This document shows, piece after piece, positions 1 to 9,904 of a stretch of 64,000 nt of DNA (positions within the stretch are counted from its first letter, which is position 1; each line of letters starts with the position of its first letter). The DNA comes from Acidobacteriaceae bacterium (GTDB lineage Bacteria > Acidobacteriota > Terriglobia > Terriglobales > Acidobacteriaceae). The notes under the pieces are model-generated. The model was not told the origin of the DNA and made no database searches. It was given only the letters and a program-made list of their open reading frames with translations. The stretch spans positions 1 to 64,000 of the forward strand of contig DAIDLI010000155.1 in assembly GCA_027449545.1 (NCBI GenBank), in the 5' to 3' direction. The position numbers were made by a program, and so were the translations under genes.

Positions 1-1
1 C

Positions 2-3000
2 GCGCTTGGCCAGACAGTTGCGGCCCCCAAGCCGGCTGAGCACCAGAACGAACTGTCGATGACCGTCGGCGGCCCGGTTCCCCATACCGGCAAGAAGGTG
101 TTCTTCTTTATCGCCTATGACAAATTTCATTCCCGCAGAGCGGCCAACCCGCAACTGTATACGGTCCCGACCGCGCTAATGCGCCAAGGCGACTTTACCC
201 AGCTCAATGAACCCAGCACCAGCATCAGTACCGGCGGCGAGACCGGAACCGGAAGCAACAATCCGCCCTTCCTCTATGACCCCACAAGCAATCAATGCCT
301 CGGCAGCGTCTGCACCCGAACTCCCTTCATGGGCATGAAGGATGGAGTCCCCACCTACAACGTGATCCCGGCGTCGTATATCTCGCCCATCGCCCAGAAG
401 ATGCAGTCGTTCCTGCCCGATCCAACCAACACCAGCTCCGTCTACAACAACTACTTCGGCGGATACCCGGGCGGTTTTGATAACCACCTCATCGATTGGC
501 GCGTGGACTGGGATATCAGCTCCAGGCAGCGCATCTCCACTGTGGGCGCCATGGGCGCCGTCAATTACCTGAACAACTATGGCTCTGGCGGATCCGGGGC
601 GACGAGCTATGGCTTTCTTCCTCCGCCCTACATCGGAGGAGACCTGGCCAACATCTTTCCGAAAAACTACATGGTGGAGGATACCTACACCTTCAGCCCG
701 CGTCTGGTGAACCAGTTCAAATACGGGTTTACCCGTTTCTTCCAGAACATTCACAACGCTACGCAGGGCGTGAAGACCTGGATGGCGCCGACCATGGGCA
801 TCAGCAACCTGCCGCAGGGCCAGGCCGGACAGGAATTTCCCGGAGCTCAATTCGGAACCACCACTACGTTTGGCACGGCAATCACCGGATGGACCCAGAA
901 CAGCAACGCCGCGTCCACTCAGCTCACTACTCCGAATAACTTTGCCCTCACCGATAACCTGCAATGGATGAAGGGTAAGCACGCCTTCACCTTTGGGATT
1001 ACCTATCAGTGGCAGCAGTTTAATAATGCCAATCCGGCCACTTACACAGGGATCCTCTCGCTGGCTTACAACGCATTTTCCACCGCAAACTTCGCCGCCA
1101 ACTCTGATTCGCTGGATGATTCGAAGACCGGCTTCTCCTACGCCAGCTATCTCCTCGGCGCAGTGGGAGGCTCCTCGTCGAACGCCACCTCTGCGCCCTC
1201 GCTCGGCCTGCAGCCGGTGAGCGAACTCGGCGGCCGCTACCATCCGTTTGCGATCTATGTTCAGGACAGCTACAAGATGACACCCAAGCTGACCCTTGAC
1301 CTAGGGCTGCGCTGGGACTACCTGCCGCCCTATCACGAGGTCAAGGACCGCTGGAGCTTCTTGAATCCCAACCTTATCAATCCGCTCACGGGAACCTATG
1401 GACTGATGCAGTTCGCCGGGAGCTACGGCGGCCCCGGAGTGAGCTGCAATTGCACCACCCCGGTAAAGACCTACTGGAAGAACTGGGGACCGCGCCTCGG
1501 CCTGGCCTACCAGGTCAACGACAAGACCGTCATCCGCTCCGGATTTGCCATCGTCTTCACCCAGGCTGGCGGCGTAGGCGGCCGCGGCGGCGCCTTCAAC
1601 GGAACCGGCCAGCTTGGATTCAACATGAGCGCCATCGGCCCCACCGAGGTGGGCACAGGCGCAAGTGCCGGCCCGTCCTATTGGTTGAATAACAGCTCTT
1701 ACTTCAGCAGCATCGGACTGGCAAACACATCGCTCTTTGGCCCGGGCTTCACCTATCCCTCCGCGCCCACTCCGAGTGTGGCGGCCCAGGAACTGAACAC
1801 CGGCTATTACGTGAACAGCGCCGGGAAGTTCGCCAGCGCTGGCGGCGTCAACTATGCAGACCCATACCTTTCCAGCCGCGCCCCCGAACTGGTGCTGTTC
1901 AACTTTGGCTTTGAGCGGGCCCTCACTCAGAACCTGACCCTGGCCGTCAACTACGTCGGCAACGAAAGCCACTTCATCGTCAACTCCGGCACCACCGCCG
2001 GCAATGCGCGCGGATACTGGACCAACGAGCTCGATCCCAGATATCTGGCCATCCTGGGACCGCTTACCGACAGCACTGGCACGCAGCCCCTGCTCGATGC
2101 CCCGGCTACACCCGACAATGTCGCCATTGCTTCCAACGCCGCGCCGGGAATCCCCAATCTTCCCTGGTACGAGACCGCCGCGGCAGTGAATAAATCTGCC
2201 ACCATTGCACACATGCTGGTTCATTTCCCCCAATACAGCGGCGTCGGCGATACCTGGGGCAATGTGGGCAACTTCAACTACAACTCCCTGCAAATCACCA
2301 TCGAACAGCGCATGGCCCACGGGCTGAGCTTCAACGGAAACTACACTCTCTCCAAAAACATCGGAGATGACGGCACCTTCCGTAGTGGCTTCGATATTCC
2401 GGCAGCCGCCATCTCTCACGGTACCAGGAGCTATAAGATGGACCGCATCGAGCGCGGCCTCACCGCCCTCGACCAGACCAACATCTTCCATTTCTATGGG
2501 GTGTATCAGTTGCCGTTCGGCAAGGGTCACATCGGCAACGGCTCCAGGCTGGTGCAATGGGCGGCGGGCGATTGGCAGCTCTCCGGCATCTACACCATCG
2601 AATCCGGAACCCCCTTCCGCGTCACCTGGAGCGGTTGCAGCGGAACCACCATCCCCGGGCAAGGTCAGTGCATGCCCGACCTCGCTGCCAGCTACGGAGG
2701 AAAGCCGCGCATCAACGGGAACTTTGGCAAAGGTCCCAACGGATACCAGAAGGCGAATCTCGGAAAGGTCCAGTACATCGACGTGAACGCCTTCGCCACT
2801 CCGCAGAACGTCTCCACTACCAGTACCCACCAATACCTGCTGGGCAATGCACCCCGCACCGCCGCTTACTCGCTCCGTAATCCGAAGAGCTGGAACGGCG
2901 TGCAGGCCGGCCTGCGTCGCACCTTCCCCCTGCACTGGGAGGGAACCAACTTTATCTTTGAGGCGGATTGCATCAATGTGTGGAACCGCGTAAACTTCGG

Positions 3001-3106
3001 CAGCCCCAACCCAACTTGGTCTGCCGGGTCGAGCTCATTTGGCACGGTCACCAGCGCCAGCGGCGATCCGCGCGACTGGCAGTTCGCCGGCCACATCACC
3101 TTTTAA
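2..3106 (+). CDS. TonB-dependent receptor, Oar-type, 3' part (5' end outside window)
   Basis: The reading frame is open from the first bases of the window, so the gene begins upstream; the first in-frame ATG at 59 is internal. The visible ~1,034 residues correspond to the end of the plug and the whole outer-membrane beta-barrel of an acidobacterial Oar/CarboxypepD-type TonB-dependent receptor. An early GGPV...KVFFF segment is typical of the plug-barrel junction of this family, aromatic beta-strands with repeated NY/FNY motifs follow, and the protein ends in an aromatic residue (HITF) as outer-membrane barrels do. The missing N-terminus would hold the signal peptide and carboxypeptidase-regulatory domain. 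Such receptors take up large ligands, often oligosaccharides, using TonB energy. A sulfatase gene follows on the same strand, so a sulfated glycan ligand is possible but unproven. Confidence 0.9.
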   Translation, partial: ALGQTVAAPKPAEHQNELSMTVGGPVPHTGKKVFFFIAYDKFHSRRAANPQLYTVPTALMRQGDFTQLNEPSTSISTGGETGTGSNNPPFLYDPTSNQCLGSVCTRTPFMGMKDGVPTYNVIPASYISPIAQKMQSFLPDPTNTSSVYNNYFGGYPGGFDNHLIDWRVDWDISSRQRISTVGAMGAVNYLNNYGSGGSGATSYGFLPPPYIGGDLANIFPKNYMVEDTYTFSPRLVNQFKYGFTRFFQNIHNATQGVKTWMAPTMGISNLPQGQAGQEFPGAQFGTTTTFGTAITGWTQNSNAASTQLTTPNNFALTDNLQWMKGKHAFTFGITYQWQQFNNANPATYTGILSLAYNAFSTANFAANSDSLDDSKTGFSYASYLLGAVGGSSSNATSAPSLGLQPVSELGGRYHPFAIYVQDSYKMTPKLTLDLGLRWDYLPPYHEVKDRWSFLNPNLINPLTGTYGLMQFAGSYGGPGVSCNCTTPVKTYWKNWGPRLGLAYQVNDKTVIRSGFAIVFTQAGGVGGRGGAFNGTGQLGFNMSAIGPTEVGTGASAGPSYWLNNSSYFSSIGLANTSLFGPGFTYPSAPTPSVAAQELNTGYYVNSAGKFASAGGVNYADPYLSSRAPELVLFNFGFERALTQNLTLAVNYVGNESHFIVNSGTTAGNARGYWTNELDPRYLAILGPLTDSTGTQPLLDAPATPDNVAIASNAAPGIPNLPWYETAAAVNKSATIAHMLVHFPQYSGVGDTWGNVGNFNYNSLQITIEQRMAHGLSFNGNYTLSKNIGDDGTFRSGFDIPAAAISHGTRSYKMDRIERGLTALDQTNIFHFYGVYQLPFGKGHIGNGSRLVQWAAGDWQLSGIYTIESGTPFRVTWSGCSGTTIPGQGQCMPDLAASYGGKPRINGNFGKGPNGYQKANLGKVQYIDVNAFATPQNVSTTSTHQYLLGNAPRTAAYSLRNPKSWNGVQAGLRRTFPLHWEGTNFIFEADCINVWNRVNFGSPNPTWSAGSSSFGTVTSASGDPRDWQFAGHITF

Positions 3107-3118
3107 CCGGCTTGGCTT

Positions 3119-3151
3119 GGCATCCGCCGCTTCCCAACAGCGGCGGATGCC
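3119..3151 (+). terminator. Hairpin after the receptor gene
   Basis: A perfect 12-bp inverted repeat (GGCATCCGCCGC at 3119-3130 and its complement at 3140-3151) with a 9-nt loop lies 12 bases after the receptor stop codon. There is no T-run after it, so it may be an attenuating or mRNA-stabilising hairpin rather than a classical terminator. Confidence 0.5.
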
Positions 3152-3320
3152 GCCGATCTGCCCGCAAAGTTGCGAAACTACTGCCGCACCCTCGACGAGT
3201 GATCCATTCCCCCCGGGGAAACCGTGTGACCAACAATGCTCTTGCGCCGTATGCTGGATTACGGGCAGCAGCCAAACGCTGCGTCCGCAAGCCATGACAG
3301 CACACCAGGAGCAGATTGGC

Positions 3321-4919
3321 ATGAGCAGCGATCAACCCAAGAGCGTATCCCGCAGAGAAGCATTCCGTACCCTGACAGGCGCCGCGCTCGCCACCACCCT
3401 GGCGCCGGCCGCGCTATCGGCCCAGAACCCACTAGCGGGCTCATCGTCGCCGGCGCCGAGGACGCAAGGCGCTCCGCACATCGCGCGGCATCAAAAGCCC
3501 AACATCCTCTGGATTACCGGCGAGGGAATTCCGCTCCGCGCCCTGAGCTGCTATGGCGGACAGCTTCTCCACACCCCGCACATCGATCGCATTGCCAACG
3601 AAGGCATGCGCTTCGACAACAGCTTCGTCACCAATGCACTTTGCGCTCCCAGCCGCGCCACGCTGCTCACCGGAAAATACGATCACCTCAATGGAATGAT
3701 CTCCAATCCCGGCGATACCACCGGAGGCATGACCAGTCCTACCTTCGACGCTGCTCAGGAGACACTCCCCAAAATCCTGCGCCGCAACGGCTATCGCACA
3801 GGCATGGTTGGCAAATGGCACCTGCCCGCCAACCCCGGTGAAGTGGGTTTTGACTACTTCGTTTTCAAGCGCGGCGCGGGCGGCCCTTATTATGACCCCG
3901 ACCACTACCTGCGCAACCCCAGCCTCGGCAGCAATGTTATTGAAGAGGCTTCCTATCCGGGATACATTACCGACAACGTCACCGATCTGGCCATTGACGG
4001 CATGAAGAAGCTGAAGGAGCCCTTCTTCATGATGCTTCAGTACTTCAATGACCATCGTCCCTTCGATCCGCCGCACAAATACGAGCATATCTACGATGGC
4101 GTTCGGATTCCTGAACCCGGCACCTTCTGGGACGACTACGCCACGCGCTCCTCGGCCGCCCGCGAGGCGCGCATGCGTATCGCCGACATGCCGGATTTTC
4201 ATCCGCCTGCCAAGATGACCACCCGCCAGCGGCAGCAGTGGAACTATCAGCAGTTCATGGCGCACTTCCTGGGCACTCTGCGCGCGCAGGATGACAACAT
4301 GGGACGTCTGCTCGACTACCTCGACCAGAGCGGCCTCGCCGAGAACACAATCGTCATCTACACTGCCGACCATGGCTTCTTTCTTGGAGATCACGGCTGG
4401 TTCGACAAGCGATTCATGTATGAGCAGGCTCTACGCGTGCCGTGGATGATCCGTTATCCCGGCCGCGTGAAGCCGGGCAGCGTGAGCAAAGATTGGGTGG
4501 TCAACATCGACAACGCTCCCACCGCCCTCGATCTGGCCGGCATCGACGTTCCTGCCGACATGCAGGGCCGTAGCATCGCCCCGCTGCTTGGCGGCAGCAC
4601 TCCCGCCGGCTGGCAGACCTCGATGTATTACCACTACTACGAGTTCGCCCCGCCGCACTGGGTTCTTCCCAACTACGGCATCCGCACCCAGCGCTACAAG
4701 CTCATCAGCTACTACACCGTCAACCAGTGGGAGCTCTTCGACCTGGAGAAGGATCCCGACGAGATGGAGAACCTGTTCGAATGGAACGGCTATCGTGTCC
4801 ATCCGGACTACCAGGCGGTGGCAGGCGACCTCGTCAGCCAATTGAAAGCCCTTCGCGCCAGGTACAAGGACAACACCGGCAGTCCCGTTCGTCTCTGGCC
4901 CACCAGCAGCTATGACTAA
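3321..4919 (+). CDS. Tat-exported sulfatase
   Basis: A 532-aa formylglycine-dependent sulfatase of the arylsulfatase/alkaline-phosphatase fold, acting on sulfate esters outside the cytoplasm. The ATG at 3321 is chosen because an AGGAG lies about 10 nt upstream and a twin-arginine signal (SRREAFRTLTG) starts at residue 10; the longer open frame from 3039 would bury this signal. The sulfatase signature CAPSR is at residues 108-112, with Cys108 the residue normally converted to formylglycine. The later YTADHGFFLGDHG motif supplies metal ligands. One oddity is that the first metal-ligand pair, usually an acidic doublet after the initial beta-strand, reads ITGEGI here (residues 65-70), leaving a single Glu. 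It follows a TonB-dependent receptor, which suggests use of a sulfated polysaccharide. The specific substrate cannot be told from sequence. Confidence 0.9.
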   Translation: MSSDQPKSVSRREAFRTLTGAALATTLAPAALSAQNPLAGSSSPAPRTQGAPHIARHQKPNILWITGEGIPLRALSCYGGQLLHTPHIDRIANEGMRFDNSFVTNALCAPSRATLLTGKYDHLNGMISNPGDTTGGMTSPTFDAAQETLPKILRRNGYRTGMVGKWHLPANPGEVGFDYFVFKRGAGGPYYDPDHYLRNPSLGSNVIEEASYPGYITDNVTDLAIDGMKKLKEPFFMMLQYFNDHRPFDPPHKYEHIYDGVRIPEPGTFWDDYATRSSAAREARMRIADMPDFHPPAKMTTRQRQQWNYQQFMAHFLGTLRAQDDNMGRLLDYLDQSGLAENTIVIYTADHGFFLGDHGWFDKRFMYEQALRVPWMIRYPGRVKPGSVSKDWVVNIDNAPTALDLAGIDVPADMQGRSIAPLLGGSTPAGWQTSMYYHYYEFAPPHWVLPNYGIRTQRYKLISYYTVNQWELFDLEKDPDEMENLFEWNGYRVHPDYQAVAGDLVSQLKALRARYKDNTGSPVRLWPTSSYD

Positions 4920-4964
4920 CTCAGAAGCACCCTCCTGACAGAGGAAGACGAGCCCCAAAACAAA

Positions 4965-4997
4965 AAAGAGGCTGACCGGCGTCCGGTCAGCCTCTTT
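4965..4997 (+). terminator. Rho-independent terminator after the sulfatase gene
   Basis: A 15-bp perfect stem (4965-4979 pairing with 4983-4997) has a 3-nt loop and is followed by CTT. It lies about 45 bases after the sulfatase stop and has A-rich and T-rich flanks, so it could stop transcription from both directions between this gene and the convergent 5131-6168 gene. Confidence 0.8.
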
Positions 4998-5130
4998 CTT
5001 GTCGTAACTTATCGAAATGTGTCTGGATCCCTCTCAGGAGGCCACAACGGTACTCCTTTCTAAGGAACTGAGGAGATCACATTCGAATCAACAAGACGAT
5101 GGTTGCGGTGAGACATTGAATCTCCGCGAT

Positions 5131-6168
5131 TCAGCGCTCCTCTTCCTCGACCTGAGGAGTACAACTCTCCGCACGTTCTAACCATGCTTCCCTCCAAAGC
5201 AGGTATGCGCTCCGCGGACAAAACATGCGACACCTCCCGTACTGCCCTCGACAGACTACGGATTCGAGAACAACCGCCGGAGTCCTCATTGGCAGCATCT
5301 CTCCAGTGTCTTCGTTGATGATGCGTTCCACATGGCGAAGCACGCGGAAGGTGCGATTGGTATACGGGATCTGCTCAGGATCAAAATAAAGACCGCGATT
5401 CTTGCCTGCGCAATCCAGCGTATGGTCAATTTCACTGATCGATCGCACCCGTACGAGCTCTCCGGCCCTGAGGTTTAGATTGGAAACCGGTGTGCGCTCT
5501 CCGCATGGAATCGTTCCCATCCGGCGCGGAAAGGCGCCGCCCCGCCACAGAAACCGAAGGTGCTCATAGCAGGAACGCACCAGACGGGACCGCGGGAGGA
5601 GTCGTATCATCGCCATCCAGAAGGCGTGGGTTGTGCCGCACGCTAGCTCCCCCATCGTCAGGTTGCCTGATCGCAGATCTCGAACATACTGACGCATGTC
5701 CCACCAGCGCAGCGGATTGCTGGCTTCGCGGATCTGGGTCGCTTGACAGGAATACCGGACCACCCCGTTGTTCGCTATCAGGCAATAGTTGCTCAGCATG
5801 CGCGCAATCATCTCGCTTGGTTTGGGCGTCGCTTCCGTTTCCGCACAAGCCTCCGCCTGAATCTCTTGTGAAGCAGGACCATCGACGCTTCTCAGCCACG
5901 CCTTCTTCCAGAACAGAAGACAACCCGCCATGCACCCACCATGAGCCGTTCCTGAGCAGCGCGTGTCGAGGTGGACTACATCCTTGAGGTACCGCGCCTT
6001 ATGGGTCATGCTTTCGCACGTCTTGTGCGCACTCTTGCGGATTTGAAATCGGCGGCCACATAACTCAAGCATCTCCGGCATAAATGGCATTCCATCCAGT
6101 GCGCCCTGCGTATCCAGCGTGCACAGAATCTCCGCCGGTGTCTTCACCTCGACCCAATCACCCACTTT
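5131..6168 (-). CDS. Cysteine-rich protein of unknown function with internal duplication
   Basis: I do not recognise this family. The open frame runs up to 6351, but the first 61 codons look non-coding and the first repeat begins at the ATG at 6168 (GGGAG about 14 nt upstream), giving 345 aa; the start is uncertain. Residues 1-96 and 233-335 are copies of one module. Each opens with a [D/E]-[W/L]-V-x-V strand followed by an xxEI helix and TLD. Each closes with a C-x6/7-C-x3-C cluster (Cys72/80/84 and Cys306/313/317) and an identical AWL segment. About 135 residues, also rich in Cys and Trp, separate them. The paired cysteine clusters suggest metal or iron-sulfur binding or disulfides, but no catalytic motif is visible. 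There is no signal peptide. It is the last gene of the exopolysaccharide locus, downstream of a glycosyltransferase, so a role in polymer modification or its control is possible. Confidence 0.75.
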   Translation of the reverse strand, partial: KVGDWVEVKTPAEILCTLDTQGALDGMPFMPEMLELCGRRFQIRKSAHKTCESMTHKARYLKDVVHLDTRCSGTAHGGCMAGCLLFWKKAWLRSVDGPASQEIQAEACAETEATPKPSEMIARMLSNYCLIANNGVVRYSCQATQIREASNPLRWWDMRQYVRDLRSGNLTMGELACGTTHAFWMAMIRLLPRSRLVRSCYEHLRFLWRGGAFPRRMGTIPCGERTPVSNLNLRAGELVRVRSISEIDHTLDCAGKNRGLYFDPEQIPYTNRTFRVLRHVERIINEDTGEMLPMRTPAVVLESVVCRGQYGRCRMFCPRSAYLLWREAWLERAESCTPQVEEEER

Positions 6169-6395
6169 CATAGAAGTTGCAGTATCTCCCGTAGGCTTGC
6201 TCCATAGAGCCGGCGCTGCTCCCCGGCCTTTCTTATGCGCGTGTTCCACGCGCCCCCCACAAACCCTTGAACGTTTCCATGCGCAAAGCCATTCGCCAAT
6301 CCGAACCCTTGCGGGAACGATCATTGCCTCACATGAGAACTGCAATTGCATTCACCAGGCGCGGTGCTGGTAGATAACTCCTGTTCGGCTGTAGA

Positions 6396-7283
6396 TCAGA
6401 GAGGCTTCAACTGAGACTGCATCATGGCCGAAACTTGAGGCCAGAGCCCTCCCGTGTGCAAGCCGAAGCGGTCTTGAACTGCGTACCGCATCAGCGCAAG
6501 TACGCTGGCCGAGTACTCGCCATGCTTCCAGCAGTGCTTTGCATCGTTCAAGTCGATGGCCGCCATCGCACTTCTTCGCCTCCTCCCATCCTGGCGAAAG
6601 TGTTTTGTCACCACCCGCATACACGCCTCTCTCATGTGGGCAAAATCCCGGTGAACCTGCTGCGGATGCTGGCGGTACATGGCAACCGCGCCATCCATAT
6701 GTGTCATGTGCACCAGTTTTGCGCAGCGGATCCAGTAATCCCAATCTTCGGCGACGAGAAGTTCTTCATCGAATTCTCCCACTCGATCCAGAACTCTTCT
6801 TCGGATGAGCGGAACCAAAGGGTTGAACCAATTCCGGTAGCAGAGCGCATCCAGTGGGTGAAGGTTTCGAGGCAGCTCGGCGGAAAATATCGCTATCGGT
6901 TTCAAAGTTTCCGTCACAACCAGATAATCCCCATAGACAAAATCGACCTCCAGATGCTCTTCCATGAAGTTGATCTGACGCTGGATCTTGTCAGGAAGCA
7001 GAACGTCATCCGCATCCAGAAAGGAGACCAGGTCGCCGGAGCAGAGGCGCAGCCCAAGGTTGCGTGCCGAAGACGGCCCTCCATTCTCCTTGGCTGCCGT
7101 CTTCAGCGCTGGATACAGGATCAGAAGCTGTTGGAGAAGGTCGCGCGTATTGTCCGTCGATCCATCATCGACGACGATGCACTCCAAGTAGGGGTATGTT
7201 TGTGCGAAGGCGCTCGAGACGGCGTCCGGCAGGAAGCGTGCCGAGTTGTACGTCGGAATGATGATTGATACCAGCAATGGCAT
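6396..7283 (-). CDS. Glycosyltransferase family 2
   Basis: A 295-aa GT-A fold inverting glycosyltransferase, probably cytoplasmic and adding one sugar to the lipid-linked repeat unit. The N-terminus has the family start (VSIIIPTYNSARFL), the nucleotide-binding VVDDGSTDNT segment near residues 38-47 and the metal-binding FLDADD near residue 90. A later E-D-W (AEDWDYWIRC) matches the usual catalytic ED region. Length is normal for single-domain GT2 enzymes. It lies 75 bp after the flippase gene on the same strand, in the tail of the exopolysaccharide operon. Donor and acceptor cannot be assigned. Confidence 0.9.
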   Translation of the reverse strand: MPLLVSIIIPTYNSARFLPDAVSSAFAQTYPYLECIVVDDGSTDNTRDLLQQLLILYPALKTAAKENGGPSSARNLGLRLCSGDLVSFLDADDVLLPDKIQRQINFMEEHLEVDFVYGDYLVVTETLKPIAIFSAELPRNLHPLDALCYRNWFNPLVPLIRRRVLDRVGEFDEELLVAEDWDYWIRCAKLVHMTHMDGAVAMYRQHPQQVHRDFAHMREACMRVVTKHFRQDGRRRRSAMAAIDLNDAKHCWKHGEYSASVLALMRYAVQDRFGLHTGGLWPQVSAMMQSQLKPL

Positions 7284-7358
7284 GTTCTTCGAAGGCTCCC
7301 AGGCTCTACAGCAGGATGCGAGCAGGCTCCATAAATAGAAGGGAAAGGGAAGCAGCCT

Positions 7359-8933
7359 CTATTTTCGTACCTCCGATCCGTCTGGCGTCGGTGAACAGGA
7401 GGGCTGCCAGCCGCGGAAGGCGAGACTCACCGCTTTGACTGCATAGCGTGGAGAGTGGGCGGGTGCGAGAGCAACGGCTCCGCCGGCGAGAAGAAGCGCT
7501 CCCGATGTGAAGGCCAGTGGTGTGGCATGAAGACCGATTAAGGCCAGCACTCCTGGCAATACCGCACTGATGGCGATCCTTGCCAGATCGGGCCCTGACG
7601 TGCGGATCTGCATCTTCTGTGAGCAATAAAGAAGGGATGTAGATAGATCCAGAATCTGGCCCAGAAAGAACGCCAATGGAATGGCTTGGGTGCCGATCCG
7701 GGGTAAGAAGATACTTGCGGTCACATACCGTAGGCCGGCCCCAGTCAGTTGAAGCGCAAGCCATACACCGACTCGACCGCAGCCCAGGAGGGGAGCGCCC
7801 GCTACCCAGCAGGCCGCCTGCATCGAGTTTGCTACAAGCAGAAGCGGTAGAAGTTCAGAACTGGGCGTGAATTCGGCCGAGAACAGCAGTCGGACAACCG
7901 GGCGCTCCAGCAGACCCAGCAATCCCAGTCCCGTGGCAGAGATAGGAAGAATGACCCGATACAGTAAGTGAAGCCGTTGTGCGAGCACCTCCGGCTCATG
8001 CGAGGTGCTTATGCTTGCCAGCGAGAACACGCCGATGCTGCCCAGAGCGATTTGTGTAACCTGCGAGGAGAGCAAAAAGGCTGCCTGGTAAATACCGGCT
8101 TCTGAGAGACCAGCACACCGAATCAACTGTGCCCTGATCAGGACGTCCACCCAGCTATAGGAGAAACTCATGAGCAGGGAGGCTATGCCCAGCCACGCGA
8201 GCTGAAGTGCCGTGCTCCTCTGCCACGCGAAGCGAAGAGGATGGAAACCGAGCTGATAGCACCGTTGGCCGAGCAGTACCGCGAGTAGCAGGGAGCCCAG
8301 GGCAAACTGCAGGCATGCCCCCACTACTCCCAGATACGCAACCAAAGGAATCGCGGCGAGGGTGGCAAAAATGACCGCGATCGAACGCTTCGTCGCGATG
8401 CCTCGAACGTCGAGAATGCCTTGCAGGAAGCTCAGATAATTGTTACGGAGAGCTTCAATCGGTGCCATCAATACGATAAAGAGGAGTAGGGCAAGTTCCA
8501 GTCTTCGCGAAATCCCTAAATGAGCTAGCACCAGAGGACTTGCGGGCGCGAGAAACAGTGCGAAGCATGCCAGCAGGACGGAAAGGGTCACCGCCATCGT
8601 CAAGGTGCCCGCCACCGAGAGTTGCCGCTGACGCTCCTCCGCGGTTGTGGCCGCCGCAGTGTTGCGGCTCAGTCCTACAATCATCCCGAACTGAACGATC
8701 GTAAACGCGATGGTGGCGATTGCCAGGATCTGGGACCATTCTCCCATTCCACTGGTTTTGAGATAGACGGCGGCGACCTTGTTCCGGATGAGACCGGTGA
8801 GGGCCAGGACGACCTGTAAGCCGCCCAGTTCTGTCATCGCAACTAGGATGGCTTTCGAGTTGAGCGTTCCGAAAAAGTCAGAATGTTCCCGTCCCTGCCG
8901 CCTCGTTGCCGCGAACGGGAGGCTCAGCCGCAT
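7359..8933 (-). CDS. wzx: Wzx-like polysaccharide flippase (MOP superfamily)
   Basis: A 524-aa polytopic membrane protein of the MOP/polysaccharide-transport class, expected to flip undecaprenyl-linked repeat units across the inner membrane. Many hydrophobic helices (roughly 12-14) are spread along the chain, and the length matches Wzx proteins. The start at 8933 has GAGGTG just upstream and overlaps the end of fcl by 10 bp, which suggests translational coupling. Sequence signatures of Wzx are weak, so the call rests on topology, length and its place in a locus that also has Wzy-, Wzz- and Wza-like genes. Confidence 0.85.
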   Translation of the reverse strand: MRLSLPFAATRRQGREHSDFFGTLNSKAILVAMTELGGLQVVLALTGLIRNKVAAVYLKTSGMGEWSQILAIATIAFTIVQFGMIVGLSRNTAAATTAEERQRQLSVAGTLTMAVTLSVLLACFALFLAPASPLVLAHLGISRRLELALLLFIVLMAPIEALRNNYLSFLQGILDVRGIATKRSIAVIFATLAAIPLVAYLGVVGACLQFALGSLLLAVLLGQRCYQLGFHPLRFAWQRSTALQLAWLGIASLLMSFSYSWVDVLIRAQLIRCAGLSEAGIYQAAFLLSSQVTQIALGSIGVFSLASISTSHEPEVLAQRLHLLYRVILPISATGLGLLGLLERPVVRLLFSAEFTPSSELLPLLLVANSMQAACWVAGAPLLGCGRVGVWLALQLTGAGLRYVTASIFLPRIGTQAIPLAFFLGQILDLSTSLLYCSQKMQIRTSGPDLARIAISAVLPGVLALIGLHATPLAFTSGALLLAGGAVALAPAHSPRYAVKAVSLAFRGWQPSCSPTPDGSEVRK

Positions 8934-9904
8934 GGCACCTCGTTCGGCTGAAGTCGCTTTCCTGGGCCGTATGCGATCTGGCGATACCAGTCAATTGTTC
9001 TGCGAAGACCCGCCGCAAATGAGGTGGTAGCGCGAAATCCAAACTCCCTCTCTGCGCGGCAGGTGTCCAGGCAGCGGCGCGGCTGCCCGTTCGGCAGTCG
9101 GGTGTCCCATACAATTCGGCCGCGAAACCCCGTCATCTCTGCGATCATCCTGGCGAGTTCTGCGATCGAAATTTCCATTCCGCTCCCCAGGTTGACGGGA
9201 TCAGGCTTGTCGTAAAGTTGCGTCGCCAGCAGGATTCCTTCTGCGGCATCATCCACATACAGGAATTCCCGAGTGGGAGAACCATCCCCCCACAGCTCGA
9301 TACGCTCCGCTCCGCAATGCACAGCCTCCATGCACTTGCGAATCAATGCGGGAATTACATGCGAGGTCCGGAGGTCGAAGTTATCACCCGGGCCGTAGAG
9401 ATTCACTGGAAGCAGGAACACGGCGTTCATGCCGTACTCTTGGCAGTATGCCTGGCATTGCACGAGCAGCATCTTCTTGGCCAGTCCGTAGGGCGCATTG
9501 GTTTCTTCAGGGTAGCCATTCCACAGATCCTCTTCGCGAAAAGGCACGGGCGTGTACTTGGGATATGCGCAGATGGTTCCCAGAACCACCGTCTTCTCTA
9601 CCTGGTAGCGGCGAGCCGCCTCCAGCAATTGAATACCCATGATGGCGTTTTCATAGAAGAAGCGGCCGGGGCTGTCGCGATTTGCGCCGATGCCGCCTAC
9701 AACGGCAGCCAGATGAATCAGAATCTCCGGACGATGTTCATGAAAGAGCTGCTGAATATCTACCTCGCGGGTCAGGTCAAACTGCCGGTGCGCGGGAACT
9801 GCGATGCTCCTGCACTCCGCCTGCTCGAGCCGGCGAACTAGGTGTCTGCCGAGAAACCCGCTTCCGCCGGTTACGAGAATTCGCTTTTGACGTAGATCAA
9901 TCAC
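8924..9904 (-). CDS. fcl: GDP-L-fucose synthase
   Basis: A 326-aa extended short-chain dehydrogenase that epimerises and reduces GDP-4-keto-6-deoxy-mannose to GDP-L-fucose using NADPH. The Rossmann motif [11 protein letters not shown] is near residues 12-22 and the catalytic tyrosine-lysine pair appears as YGLAKK. The family region [11 protein letters not shown] is also present. The open frame continues to 10036, but the GTG at 9904 is preferred: it gives the normal N-terminus ([14 protein letters not shown]) and forms a GTGA overlap with the stop codon of gmd. The adjacent gmd makes its substrate, so the pair supplies GDP-L-fucose to the exopolysaccharide. Confidence 0.95.
   Translation of the reverse strand: MIDLRQKRILVTGGSGFLGRHLVRRLEQAECRSIAVPAHRQFDLTREVDIQQLFHEHRPEILIHLAAVVGGIGANRDSPGRFFYENAIMGIQLLEAARRYQVEKTVVLGTICAYPKYTPVPFREEDLWNGYPEETNAPYGLAKKMLLVQCQAYCQEYGMNAVFLLPVNLYGPGDNFDLRTSHVIPALIRKCMEAVHCGAERIELWGDGSPTREFLYVDDAAEGILLATQLYDKPDPVNLGSGMEISIAELARMIAEMTGFRGRIVWDTRLPNGQPRRCLDTCRAEREFGFRATTSFAAGLRRTIDWYRQIAYGPGKRLQPNEVPCG

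Noticed and set aside
176-1243. Long open frame on the minus strand opposite the first receptor gene
   Set aside because: It is the antisense shadow of a GC-rich coding region, with no ribosome-binding site and no recognisable domain.
1301-2935. 544-codon minus-strand frame
   Set aside because: It has Val/Gly/Ala-rich antisense composition opposite a clear barrel-coding gene and no family features.
3039-3320. N-terminal extension of the sulfatase frame
   Set aside because: It overlaps the receptor's 3' end, lacks family similarity and would hide the twin-arginine signal that starts just after the ATG at 3321.
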